DNA of 64,000 nucleotides, from contig CM043955.1 of NCBI GenBank assembly GCA_014529385.2, positions 152,010,140-152,074,139 of the forward strand, written 5' to 3'. Source of the stretch: Adiantum capillus-veneris (Eukaryota > Streptophyta > Polypodiopsida > Polypodiales > Pteridaceae). Numbering within the stretch: the first letter of the stretch is position 1; every line of letters starts with the position of its first letter. This document shows positions 54,832 to 64,000 of the stretch, piece by piece. A program made the position numbers and the translations under genes. The notes below the pieces were generated by a model, which worked only from the letters and a program-made list of their open reading frames with translations, was not told the origin of the DNA and searched no databases.

Positions 54832-56136
54832 CACTAGTTTGGTACCAAAAGTGTCCTTTTTTCGCGAATTTAAATAAAATGGTACATGAAATCTTGAACA
54901 CATCTCAAGAAATGCTTTTGCAAGCTTATAAAATGTTATTCAAAGTACTCATATAAATTGTAATCCGTCACTTTTGATCATAACCTCAACAGTAACTATA
55001 CTCATGAAAAGAACCTACGCAAAACATCATTCAATGTTTCATTAAAACTTATACTCTAACCTAAGAAAAATTGAGCAGGGTGCGTGCAATAATCCGTGGT
55101 AACTACTTATATATGTGTTTGATATTTTTTCAATTGTTATGTGAGAACAAAATTCTTTGTGACTAGAATTAAATATAGAAAGTCCTGTGGGTCAAATATG
55201 CAACGTTCACAAATTCAATTAACGGTCACAAAAACATTTAGTTCATCTAAATTTACAATGTCTTATGATGCATATATACTAGATCTATTACTCCATTAGA
55301 TAAGGTGATAATTTTAAATGGTTATGCAATCCACGTTTGGTGATTTATGGCATATCCAAAAAACTGTGCATGTTGTAATTATGATTTTTTATTTATCAAA
55401 GATAAGCCTTAAAATAAAGTCCACTTTTGGATTTTTTCGTTCATCTCACTTATTTGTATATAAATACTTCATATGAACACAATTGGGAGATTTATAAGCA
55501 CACTTTCATTAGTTTTTTATAGCAATGTTTATTTTGCAAAGAAATTATGCACTACTTTTTATTTAACATGAGCTTAAATTACAAGATGCCTATGAGTTTG
55601 AACCTTGAAAAATGCTTAGTTGATGGGTATTGACTTATAAATACATTATACACCTTAGGTTTTGTCCCACAACCTCATCATGTTAATGAAAGAGGCTTTG
55701 AAAGACCAAAATTTTACTCTTTGTCAGCATTTTCAAGATTTTGGTCTTCTGATTATAACTAAAATCTAATCCCATAACTAGGTTATGAAACTCAATTTCT
55801 TGCTATAATAAGTTTTTTCCTATCCATACACCTTGAAATCTATGCAAATTCTTATTTTGATGAGAAGTTATATTCAATTTATGAAAATTTTGTTAAAACT
55901 GTACTAAATTTCTATGATTTTTTCATCTTAAAACTTATCATTATAATCTTAATTTGATATTAATTTTGGTGAAAGTAAAATTTGGCTATGTTTTTCACCT
56001 CATAGCTACCTAAGATATGAACCTGGCCTATGATTATTTTTTTCTAGATTCACCAAATAATTATGACAAGTTGCTTGAAAAACAAGATACTTTAGTGTCT
56101 CAGGACATTTGAGTGTCCGATTTTACAAAACTAGTG
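54832..56136 (+). mobile_element. CACTA-type non-autonomous element, complete copy
   Basis: 1305 bp. The left end is CACTAGTTTGGTA and the right end TACAAAACTAGTG, imperfect terminal inverted repeats of about 13 bp starting with CACTA. 3-bp target duplications TTA lie at 54829-54831 and 56137-56139. A GTGTCC/GGACAC pair occurs just inside both ends. No transposase gene; AT-rich interior. Confidence 0.75.
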
Positions 56137-56625
56137 TTAAGATCTGCTAACCTCCTTCGTGTCTGTCCGCTCGGGCGGGATGTTCGTCTCATCTTCATTC
56201 TCACAACGCTCCCCTTTCCCCTCTCATCCACCTTCTTCATTCGCATGGGATGTTGCGAACCCCCTCCCACATCGCACGTCACTACTACTCCAGAGTGTGC
56301 TCCAGCTGGCTCCCATAGGACCTCCCCAGGTCCTGTCAAGCACTGACCCCCTCATTGCGAAAGTTTTACCGCTAGAGTTCGCCGAGAAAGCTTCAGCACG
56401 CCATCTCTGCACGGCACCACCTCCTCCAAAGCAAAGAGTAGCTTCCAAATGGTGATGACTCTCTCGGAAGACTAGCAGATCCGACATCTGCTGGAAATAC
56501 TCACCTTGGCGAAGGACAAGCACCTCAAGATAAGCTTTTAGTCATTTTACCAAGTTAGGAAAGTCGAGCAGGAGAATAGAGCACTGGTAGGCCTGCTAGC
56601 TGGCCCTCGCCCCCCGATCGACCTT

Positions 56626-57627
56626 TTGAAAGCATGGATCAAACAACAATGGACTGCTAGAGGCATTGAAGTGGAATCCATACAATGTTTACCCAAGAAT
56701 CATTTCTTGTTTGTCTTCAAGGAAGCTGCCATGGCCTTCCAGGCTCTGAGTTACGATCGATGGGTGATTCGCAACTCCCCCTTGTGTCTATTTAGGTGGA
56801 ATAAAACCTTCAACCCTGAAATCTTGACCTCTAGAAACTAACCGGTGTCGGTAGAATTTACAAATCTTTCAATGCATCTGTATAGCCACCTCGGGCCCAT
56901 TGCAAGTCGATTAGCCAAAGTTCTAGGAGGCAGACCGCGCCAGGACTTCTACAATCCGGCTTGGCATCCTCAAGTTCTGGTTGAGATAGATATCTCTAAC
57001 CCGAACAATCTTCCTTCTTCTATCGAAATCAGGATAGATGATGGTGAGGTATTCGACCAACCCATTGAATACAAATACCTACCTGACACTTGCTTCTTGT
57101 GTGGGAAACTTGGACACTTTGTGAAGGAGTACCCCCTCAAGACTCCTCCCAAAGATACTCCCTCAAACCCGGATCTCGCAGCTGCCCCGGCTCCCAAAGA
57201 CCTTGAACCAGTGCAGACCGTCAATCCCCAAAACAAGACCAAAGGGAAAACCAACCAGGCTGCTAGCAAACTTGGCTCTTCCACAAAGGGTAGTTTTTCT
57301 CTCCACAACACGTTTGCAGTCTTGGCCCGTCTACAAGAATATGTAGAGTCAAACTCAGATGAGACAGGGGAGTACATCCCTCCTACTCAAGAAAATGTGC
57401 CTGCAGCAACATCAAGGTTGGAAGAAGAGGTTAACACTCTTGATCACCAGTCCCTGCCTGACCTTAACAAAGAAAATAGATCCAATAGTGATCTAGCACT
57501 TGTCCCTCTTCCTAATGTCCCTACTCCCATGGACATTTTGAAGGACAACAAATGTAACCATGCTAGTGTCACCCAGACCCGACCGAGGCAGTCAAGTAAC
57601 AACAGAAATAAAAGAGTTACCAAATGA
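56626..57627 (+). pseudogene. LINE ORF1: nucleic-acid-binding protein
   Basis: One frame with a stop at 56839-56841 between two open parts. The first (KAWIKQQW ... FVFKEAAMAFQAL ... LFRWNKTFNP) matches the DUF4283-type N-terminal domain of plant LINE ORF1. The second ends that domain and has a zinc knuckle at residues 83-96 of the second part (CFLCGKLGHFVKEY), in which the last Cys is replaced by Tyr. A Pro/Asn/Ser-rich tail follows. The start lies further left and is not determined. Its TGA overlaps the ATG of ORF2. Confidence 0.75.
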
Positions 57628-58580
57628 AACTACTGTCCTGGAATGTAAAGGGGATTTCAGACCCCAACAAAGTCAAGAAGATAGCTAACTGAAGTAGGAA
57701 CAACGTCGTTGACTTCTTCATTCTTCAGGAGGTCAAAAGCACTGGTCAAGAATTGATCTCTGCTTTGGAAGGGATCTCCAAGAAACATGTATGGTTCCAG
57801 GATACTCACCCCCATGGTTCTGGAGGTTGTGTTCTAGGCTTCCTTGAGGAGTTCAGAAGCAGCAACTTGACTCCCATGTTCGGCCTTAATTGGTGCTTTG
57901 TATCCCTTCCCCATCCGTATAATGCCAGGCTGGTCGAGGTATATGCAGGGGGCTCTGTCTCTGATCGCATTCAAATTTGGAAAGACTTGGCTACTCTTTA
58001 GGAACCCCTCATTGTGGTTGGGGATTTCAACATGGTAGAAACATTGGAGGACAGATTCCTCTCCAAGGGTATAACTGTCAGGGGTGCAGAACATGACGCT
58101 TGGGAATCTCTCAAACATGGGCAGCAGCTCTGGGACATAGGAAACGTAGGGGAGTTCACATGGCAAAATTATGGGAAAGGGGACTTAGCAAGGAAAGCAC
58201 GATTGGATAGATGCTATGTGGATGTTTCCCTAGCTAATTCTTATACTAGAGTCAAGGCTAAACCAAGATACAACACATGCATCTCTGATCACTATCCGTT
58301 AGTGATAACCATTGATGACAAGGACTCTAAAGTCAGGAACAATTGGTTTCACATAGATCCCTCCTTGTTTCACCTGCCAGTTGTCAAAGAGGCCATCCAG
58401 GATATTTGTTCTTGGGCCTTCACATCTAGCCGCTCCCCAGCAAGGGCTTGGAGCCAAGCTATCCAGGACACTCAAAATAAGCTTATTCATTTTAGAAAGG
58501 AAGTCATGTTAATTCGTAGGAAAAGAAGGGACAAAATGTATGAAGAACTGGCTAGTCTTGAAGTTTCTCCCTCCTCATAA
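57624..58580 (+). pseudogene. LINE ORF2: APE-type endonuclease
   Basis: ATG at 57624 overlaps the ORF1 stop as ATGA, which suggests stop-restart translation. It starts MKLLSWNVKGI, the typical endonuclease start, then FFILQEVK, then GDFNMVE (58020-58040) and SDHYPLVI (58288-58311), which hold the catalytic Asn, Glu, Asp and His of the family. Stops at 57690-57692 (TGA), 57999-58001 (TAG) and 58578-58580 break one constant frame. Confidence 0.8.
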
Positions 58581-59905
58581 GATATTCAGAGCACTATTTC
58601 ATCTCTGCGTCAGAGGCTTAGACAAGAGGAGGATGTCATGTTGAAGCACTCATCAGACTTCTTCAAGAAATGGTGGGCAGGAAAGATAGATAGACCGTCC
58701 AAAGAGATGTTCAAATCCCTTATGAAAAAAAATGCAAGGGATCGGATCCCCTTTTTCCAAGCCCCTGCTCCGATAGCATCTGACACCAAAAATCTAGAAT
58801 ATGTCAGAGGCCACTTTTCCTCCATGTTCAGACCCCCCGACAATCGACATATGACCATCAAATTGCTAGAAACATAGAGAAAAGAAAAAAACAGCTTCAT
58901 TGTAACAAGTAATATAATGTCTCTGGAAGCAGTTGAAGCCCGCTCAGAAACCCTGTCATGCCGGTCTAAAGTTATTCCAACTCAAGAGGCTGCTACCGCT
59001 GAAATCCCCTTGTCCATTTCTGACATTCTACTGGCTATTGAGAGCCTCAAGCCCTATAAAACCCCCAAACTAGATGGTCTCCCAGCTGAATTCTTTCAAC
59101 AATTCAAAGAGCTATTAGCCCCCTATCTGTTGGCCGTCTGGGAAGAGTCCCTTTTCCACGAAGCTCTCCCGTGTTCCATGAATACGGGTGTAATCAAGCT
59201 ACTCCACAAACGAGGAGTCAAGGAGGACCTGTCTAACTGGAGACCTTTGATTATGCTGAACACAGCCTACAAAATCATGGCTAAATCTGTGGCCAACATA
59301 TCTGCACCCTGCTGATGAAATGGATCTCTAAGGAACAAAAGGGAATCATCAAAGGAAGGAAACTTGTCGAGGTTGTGATCTCCTTGTGGGAGGGTTTGAA
59401 CATGCTACTGAATCAGGACAGAATTTTTTTTTTGTTAAGATTGACTTTGATAAAGCCTATGATAGGCTAGAATGGTCCTTCATTCTCAGATGTTTGGAAG
59501 CCATGGGCTTCGATGATTGAATGGTCCTATTTATTAAGAATCTTATGGGCAATGCACGAGCAAGGGTGTCTCTGAATGGCGGTTTGTCAGATGTGTTCAC
59601 ACTTTCAAGATCGGTAAGACAGGGTTGTCCTCTGGCTCCCCTTTTGTTGCCATAGCAGCTAACTCCCTCAACTGTCTAGTAAAGACAGGATGGCTAAGGG
59701 CCTCATTAAAGGGATTTCCATACTTGGTTCTGATGTCCAACAGTGCCTCTCTCAGTTCATGGATGACACTAATGCTCTTCTTACTGATGAGGAATCCACC
59801 CTCTTAGAATTCTGGGAGGCAATGAATTTTTTTTGTCTAGCCTCAGGGTCTCTTGTAAACCATACCAAAACTGGGGTCTTCTCACACTATGCTATCCCCG
59901 ACTAG
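58581..59905 (+). pseudogene. LINE ORF2: reverse transcriptase
   Basis: In the endonuclease frame up to about 59315: LSISDILLAIESLKPYKTPKLDGLPAEFF and LSNWRPLIMLNTAYKIMAK. After a frameshift: FVKIDFDKAYDRLEWSF (about 59437-59487), RQGCPLAP (about 59611-59635) and LSQFMDDTNALL (about 59747-59782), the RT catalytic Asp pair as FMDD. Frameshifts lie near 59310 and 59640. Confidence 0.75.
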
Positions 59906-61382
59906 ATATCCATGAATGGCTGCAAGATTATCAAGGAAGGGAGATCTTCATACTATTGGGCATCCCCATGGGGGTTGGCGTTTCTTTGAAGGCTCGATGG
60001 GACTGGGTGTGCAACAAGTTCCAATCTAAACTCAGTAGATGGATCGGATTCCAACATTCCCTGCCAGGGCGTGTTATAGTCATCAATCATTTTCTCAATG
60101 CCTACGTGTTATTTTTCTTTGGATGTTGGAGACCTGCAGATTGTCATCTTTTGAGGATCTCTAAGATTTGCAGGAATTTTCTATGGGCAGGTGACCCCTT
60201 TGTGAAGAAAAATGCCAAGGTCTCTTGGGATATCTGTACGCTTCCAAAGCACAATGGGGGTTTAGGAGTCAAAAACCTTAATCACGTCGCTGATAAGATG
60301 GCAGTTAAACTAATTGTCTCTGCCCTTCAACAACCTAATGAGGAATGGGCAAGGCTTTTATTCAGGAAGTTAACCAAATTTCGGTTGTCTGATCTCAAGG
60401 GATGGACGCACCTCCCTATCGCTGTCATTTTCTTTGGGAATCAACATGTTTCCCCAGCCGGCTCTGACCTGTTGAGGTCCTTCATGCAAGCATGAAACCG
60501 ACACAAAGACAATCTTCAAATTAATACCCTCTCCCAACACAGGTTCTCGGTGCCCCCTAATGATTCTATTTGGTGGCCTTGTATAGGCATTCCTCCTTCC
60601 CTCTATAGGAAATCCCTAATCCTCCACAAGAAGGGTCTCAAGTTGTGGTCCCAATTGTGGGATCCAGGAACTGAGGACTGGCTAACTGATATCGAGTTGT
60701 CTCTCCGGTTCAAAGACATGCCTTGGGATCTCTCCCTCATCCGGTCTAGAATCAGGCAATTCCCCCTCAACCTCACTTGGACTCTCCAAAACCCTGACCA
60801 TCTCGACCTTCGAGCTTTCACATTAGCAGGAAGATTCAAACTCCACAACCCAGTATGGAAGAGAAGCAAAGCAGTCAATTCCATTCCCAACACTCTCAAC
60901 AGAAGATGGAAAGTCAACTCCTCTCACTCCCAGTGGGAATTTAAATTCAAAAATATATGGTCCCAGGCTATCGAACCCAAAAAATCAGTATTGCTCTGGC
61001 TGATTCTTCACAAAGCGATATGGACGGGCAAGAGGGCATGCAAGCTAATCTTAGTACAGGGATCTGTTGTAGATGCAAAAGGGGGGTCAAAGATATAGCC
61101 CATCTGTTTGTAGCTTGCCCAAAAAACAAACAATTGCTATCTCCTCTACTTAACACATTGGACCGCTCCCCATCTTGGAAACACCTCCTATTAGGAGACA
61201 ACATAGGAATGCTAACAATGTTTTGGAATAAGGCTAGAGGTGAGCTTCTATGGCTTATTTGGCGAGAGCGAAATTGTAAACTGTTTGAAATTGCTTACCA
61301 GACCCCTAGTCTGAAAACCCTGTTGTCATCTCTAAATGTGCAGGACATTCAAATCTCCAAAGACCAGGTTATTTTATATTGA
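59833..61382 (+). pseudogene. LINE ORF2: post-RT region and zf-RVT domain
   Basis: 59833-60495 holds LGIPMGVGVSLKARWDWV, LSRWIGFQHSLPGRVIVIN, NFLWAG and HNGGLGVKNL, typical of plant LINE ORF2 after RT. 60550-61098 continues in the same frame. 60957-61382 (next frame) holds the zf-RVT-type Cys/His region CCRCKRGVKDIAHLFVACPKNK. The 3' untranslated part follows to the A-rich tail at 61777. Confidence 0.75.
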
Positions 61383-61786
61383 ACAAAAAAGAAAATTCAT
61401 GACTCCAAATTCTTCGGCTATCGGATCCAAGGTTGGGGTGCTGGAGGGAGTGATCTGGACGACAATATCCTCAAGAGGGCTGATTGGGAAAATGAAATGG
61501 CCATAGAAATTGATCAGCTAGAAACAAGGATCGGCGAAGGATATTACTACTTGGAAAGGCTTCAATCAGAGATTGATCGATGTGCTAGTGTATAAGCTTG
61601 GCATTGCTGTTTCCGGGTTTTGTTGGCCTATGTATCTGATTCCCTTGTTGTATCGGATCACCTTTTGTATCGGTTTCTTGTATTGGTTTATATCCCTGGT
61701 CAGGTCAAATCGCAGCTCCAGTAGCTGTCATGTAAACATTTTGCTCTTCTAATTCAATTCCCCGCGCTTATGGTTTTAAAGAAAAA

Positions 61787-62880
61787 AAAAACAACATTCA
61801 ATGTTTCATTAAAATTCGTACTCTAGCCTACGAAACAAATGAGCAGGGTGCATGCAATAATCCGTGGTAGCTACTTATATATGTGTTTGATATTTTTACA
61901 ATTGTCATGTGAGAAAAAAATCCTTTGTGACTAGAATTAAATATAAAAAGTCCTGTGGATCAAATATGCAATGTTCACAAATTCAATTAACGATCACAAA
62001 AAACATTTAGTTCATCTAAATTTACAATGTCTTACGATGCATATATACTAGATCTATGACTCCATTACATAAGGTGATAATTTTTAATGGTTATGCAAGC
62101 CACATTTGGTGATTTATGACATATCCAAAAAATTGCGCATGTTGTAATTATGATCTTTTTTTTATCAAAGATAGGCCTTAAAATAAAGTCCATTTTTTGA
62201 TTTTTCATTCATCTCACTTATTTGTATACAAGTACCTCATATGGACACAATTGGGAGATCTATATACAAACTTTGATTAGTTTTTCAAAGCAATGTGTTT
62301 TTGCAAGAAAATATCGCACTACAAATGTTTTAAAATGAGCTTAAATTACAAGATGCCTATGAATTTGAACCCTTGAAAAATGCTTATTTGATGGGTATTG
62401 CCCTATAGATACATTATACACCTTAGGTTTTGTCCCGTAACCTCATCATGTTAATGAAAGAGGCCTTGAAAGACCAAAATTTTCCTCTTTGTCAACATTT
62501 TCAAGATTTTGGTGTTTTGATTATAACAAAAATCTAGTCCCATAACTAGGTTATGAAGCTCAATTTCTTCCTATAATAAGTTTTTTCTTATCCATACACC
62601 TTGAAATATATGCAAAATCTTATTTTGATGAGAAGTTATATTCAATTTATGAAAATTTTGTTAAAACTGCACTAAATTTCTATGATTTTTTCATCTTAAA
62701 ACTTATCATTATAATCTTAATTTGATATTAATTTTGAAAAAAGTAAAATTTGGCTATGTTCTTCACCTCATAGCTAACCTAAGATACGAACATGACCTAT
62801 GAATGTTTTTTCTAGATTCACCAAATAATTGTGACAAGTTGCTAGAGAAACAGGACATTTGAGTGTCCGATTACAGAACT
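61787..62880 (+). mobile_element. CACTA-type element copy 1, right part
   Basis: Begins at the repeated AAAACAACATTCAATG and follows the complete copy (about 55025 onward) with roughly 90% identity by eye through GGACATTTGAGTGTCCGATT. The terminal CTAGTG is degraded to CTAAAT. Joined with 54532-54747 it makes one element interrupted by the LINE. Confidence 0.7.
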
Positions 62881-62943
62881 AAATCCCACTAGAAGTGGTC
62901 AAGCCCCACGTTGATAGAGCAATATGTCCCATACCGTGCACGT

Positions 62944-62995
<52 letters not shown>

Positions 62996-63185
62996 TTGTC
63001 CATCGTAGTAGCATGTTCTAGTGGATTTCATTGCTCTTCTTCATTATCTCCTTCAAAATTGATTCTGATATAAGAGGACCAAAGAATCTTCAAGAAGGCT
63101 TATGTGATATTTTGTCCACTCCTTGCCTAGAAGTGCTCTTCTTTTAGGTTGCTTGGTGTAGGGACACAGGATAGTCCACCTCTAA
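62881..63185. other. Non-coding DNA with short flanking repeat and CA microsatellite
   Basis: Holds the right copy of the short repeat (about 62902-62943) and the CA tract at 62947-62994. Nothing else recognised. Confidence 0.5.
62947..62994. repeat. (CA)24 microsatellite
   Basis: Uninterrupted CA dinucleotides over 48 bp. Confidence 0.95.
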
Positions 63186-63593
63186 TGTAAGGACCTATGG
63201 AAAATGTAGTCTCCAACATGTATATAGATTTTTGGGCAAGGCCTTCCAAGCGGGACCAACCCTTCAACTCATCAAAAAGAATATCCCTCCTCACCCTCAC
63301 TTGATGTGTGGTAGGGTTGTAGCATTTATGCCCTTTCTGCTCAAGGGAAATATGTTGGAGATCATCCCAACTTGGGCGGCCTTTATATGTGAAACCTTTG
63401 TAATGCCTTTAAAAGTCTCAAAAACCTAAAATATAACTCTCTCGTTTGTTGTGTGCACACTCGTCTTATCCCTTGCTCATCTCTGCTATGTCGAGGTCAT
63501 GTTGATTAGGGAGGCTGTCATAGTTCCTGCAACTGGTATCAGAGATTTGATGGAGAAGATGGGCTCCCCAACATTCATGACTGCCGCAATATC
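63186..63593 (+). mobile_element. Possible 5' end of a plus-strand copia-like element
   Basis: A candidate LTR 63186-63531 (TGTAAGG ... CCTGCA) is followed two bases later by an initiator-Met primer site TGGTATCAGAG (63534-63544) and then ATG at 63550 (MEKMGSPTFMTAAIS) as a possible gag start. It is cut off at 63593 by the minus-strand copia LTR. The LTR start is a guess; the primer site is clear. Confidence 0.4.
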
Positions 63594-63782
63594 TGTTGGG
63601 ATCGGAGAGCACACACACACAGAGAGCCAGCACGAAGAAGGAGATAGACACAGTGTGTGGCGGGGCGATACTCACACTACAATGTGTAGTTATGAGTATA
63701 GTTATTATGAATGAGTAAATGAATGGCTGTACATGGGCGGCTGAACAACGGGCAGCCGGGCACACGGGCCTTTAACCCAACA
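63594..63782 (-). repeat. Copia 3' LTR (189 bp)
   Basis: TGTTGGG ... CCCAACA, a 7-bp perfect inverted terminal repeat with TG/CA ends. On the minus strand it follows a polypurine tract and a copia RNase H end, so it is the 3' LTR of an element running out of the window to the right. The left flank ATATC (63589-63593) would be its target duplication. Confidence 0.75.
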
Positions 63783-63795
63783 ATCTCCCACTTAA
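63783..63795 (-). other. Copia polypurine tract
   Basis: In element sense TTAAGTGGGAGAT, directly next to the LTR start TGTTGGG. Confidence 0.7.
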
Positions 63796-63837
63796 AGGCA
63801 GTGTGCCTTTAAAGTGGCCAAAGTACAGCAAAAGAAG

Positions 63838-63999
63838 TCAAGCCATACCCATCAGCGATCTGCAGTGTGCAAACCGCTGTGAGGCTAACGACTTCGTGAG
63901 TACATCAGCAAGGTTATCGTCAGTGTGTACCTTGACAAGCTCTATGCGCTTGTCCTCTAGCACCTCTCGTATGAAGTGATACCTCACCTCAATGTGCTT
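63838..63999 (-). CDS. Ty1/copia RNase H C-terminus (partial)
   Basis: Open from the window edge to TGA at 63838-63840. It reads KHIEVRYHFIRE, then IELVKVHTDDNLADVLTK, then FAHCRSLMGMA: the typical end of copia RNase H with the HTDDNLADVLTK signature. The upstream part lies outside the window. Confidence 0.85.
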   Translation of the reverse strand, partial: KHIEVRYHFIREVLEDKRIELVKVHTDDNLADVLTKSLASQRFAHCRSLMGMA

Positions 64000-64000
64000 T

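Larger units (their letters stand above)
54748..61790 (+). mobile_element. Decayed L1-type LINE with a CACTA-type element in its 5' part
   Basis: The block is bounded by a direct repeat AAAACAACATTCAATG (54732-54747 and 61787-61802), as expected of a LINE target duplication, and ends in an A-rich tail (61777-61790). It contains, in order, about 84 bp, a 1.3-kb CACTA-type element (54832-56136), ORF1 with a zinc knuckle, and ORF2 with endonuclease and RT. Many stops. Either the CACTA element was part of the LINE source copy, or it landed in the LINE leader later. Confidence 0.7.

Overview
This window looks like nuclear DNA from a land plant with a large, repeat-rich genome. The evidence is nested Ty3/gypsy chromoviruses with initiator-Met primer sites, an L1-type LINE of the plant kind, CACTA elements, copia ends, and one recognisable host gene, a FANTASTIC FOUR (FAF)-like protein. 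I cannot name the species. No rRNA genes, tRNA genes or CRISPR arrays were seen.

Layout. (1) 1-2729: unassigned AT-rich DNA with a short tandem duplication. (2) 2730-49200: a five-part nest of LTR retrotransposons. The outermost element, E4, has 123-bp LTRs at 2730-2852 and 49078-49200 and target duplication TAAAC. A chromovirus chain, E1 (3554-44282), sits inside its leader as LTR, internal A, LTR, internal B, truncated LTR. A 19.7-kb minus-strand element, E2 (5086-24752, target duplication CTCAC), split the first LTR of E1. An intact, very young minus-strand chromovirus, E3 (32997-41468, target duplication CCTAT), split the gag of E1 internal B and encodes one uninterrupted 1649-residue polyprotein. 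LTR divergence by hand count (E4 about 10%, E2 about 4%, E3 about 0.5%) agrees with the nesting order. (3) 49201-54531: non-repetitive DNA with the FAF-like gene (51333-52742, minus) and a dense cluster of CT/GA/TA microsatellites upstream of it. (4) 54532-62880: a CACTA-type element interrupted by a decayed LINE whose 5' part carries a second CACTA-type element. (5) 62881-64000: a CA microsatellite, the start of a possible plus-strand copia element, and the end of a minus-strand copia element (189-bp LTR and RNase H C-terminus).

The most unusual object is E2. It has a tRNA-Asp-type primer site and the order gag, protease, reverse transcriptase, RNase H, integrase. It also has (a) two tandem H2C2 zinc-binding domains with identical spacing before the integrase core, (b) a second retropepsin-like domain downstream of integrase, (c) a long broken coiled-coil accessory ORF near its 3' end, and (d) seven copies (six exact) of an 18-bp perfect palindrome, AGTCTATCGCGATAGACT, at mostly about 298-bp spacing in two untranslated regions on either side of the gag-pol block, with a half copy in each LTR. 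E2 is now broken by in-frame stops and frameshifts, so it would need help in trans to move.
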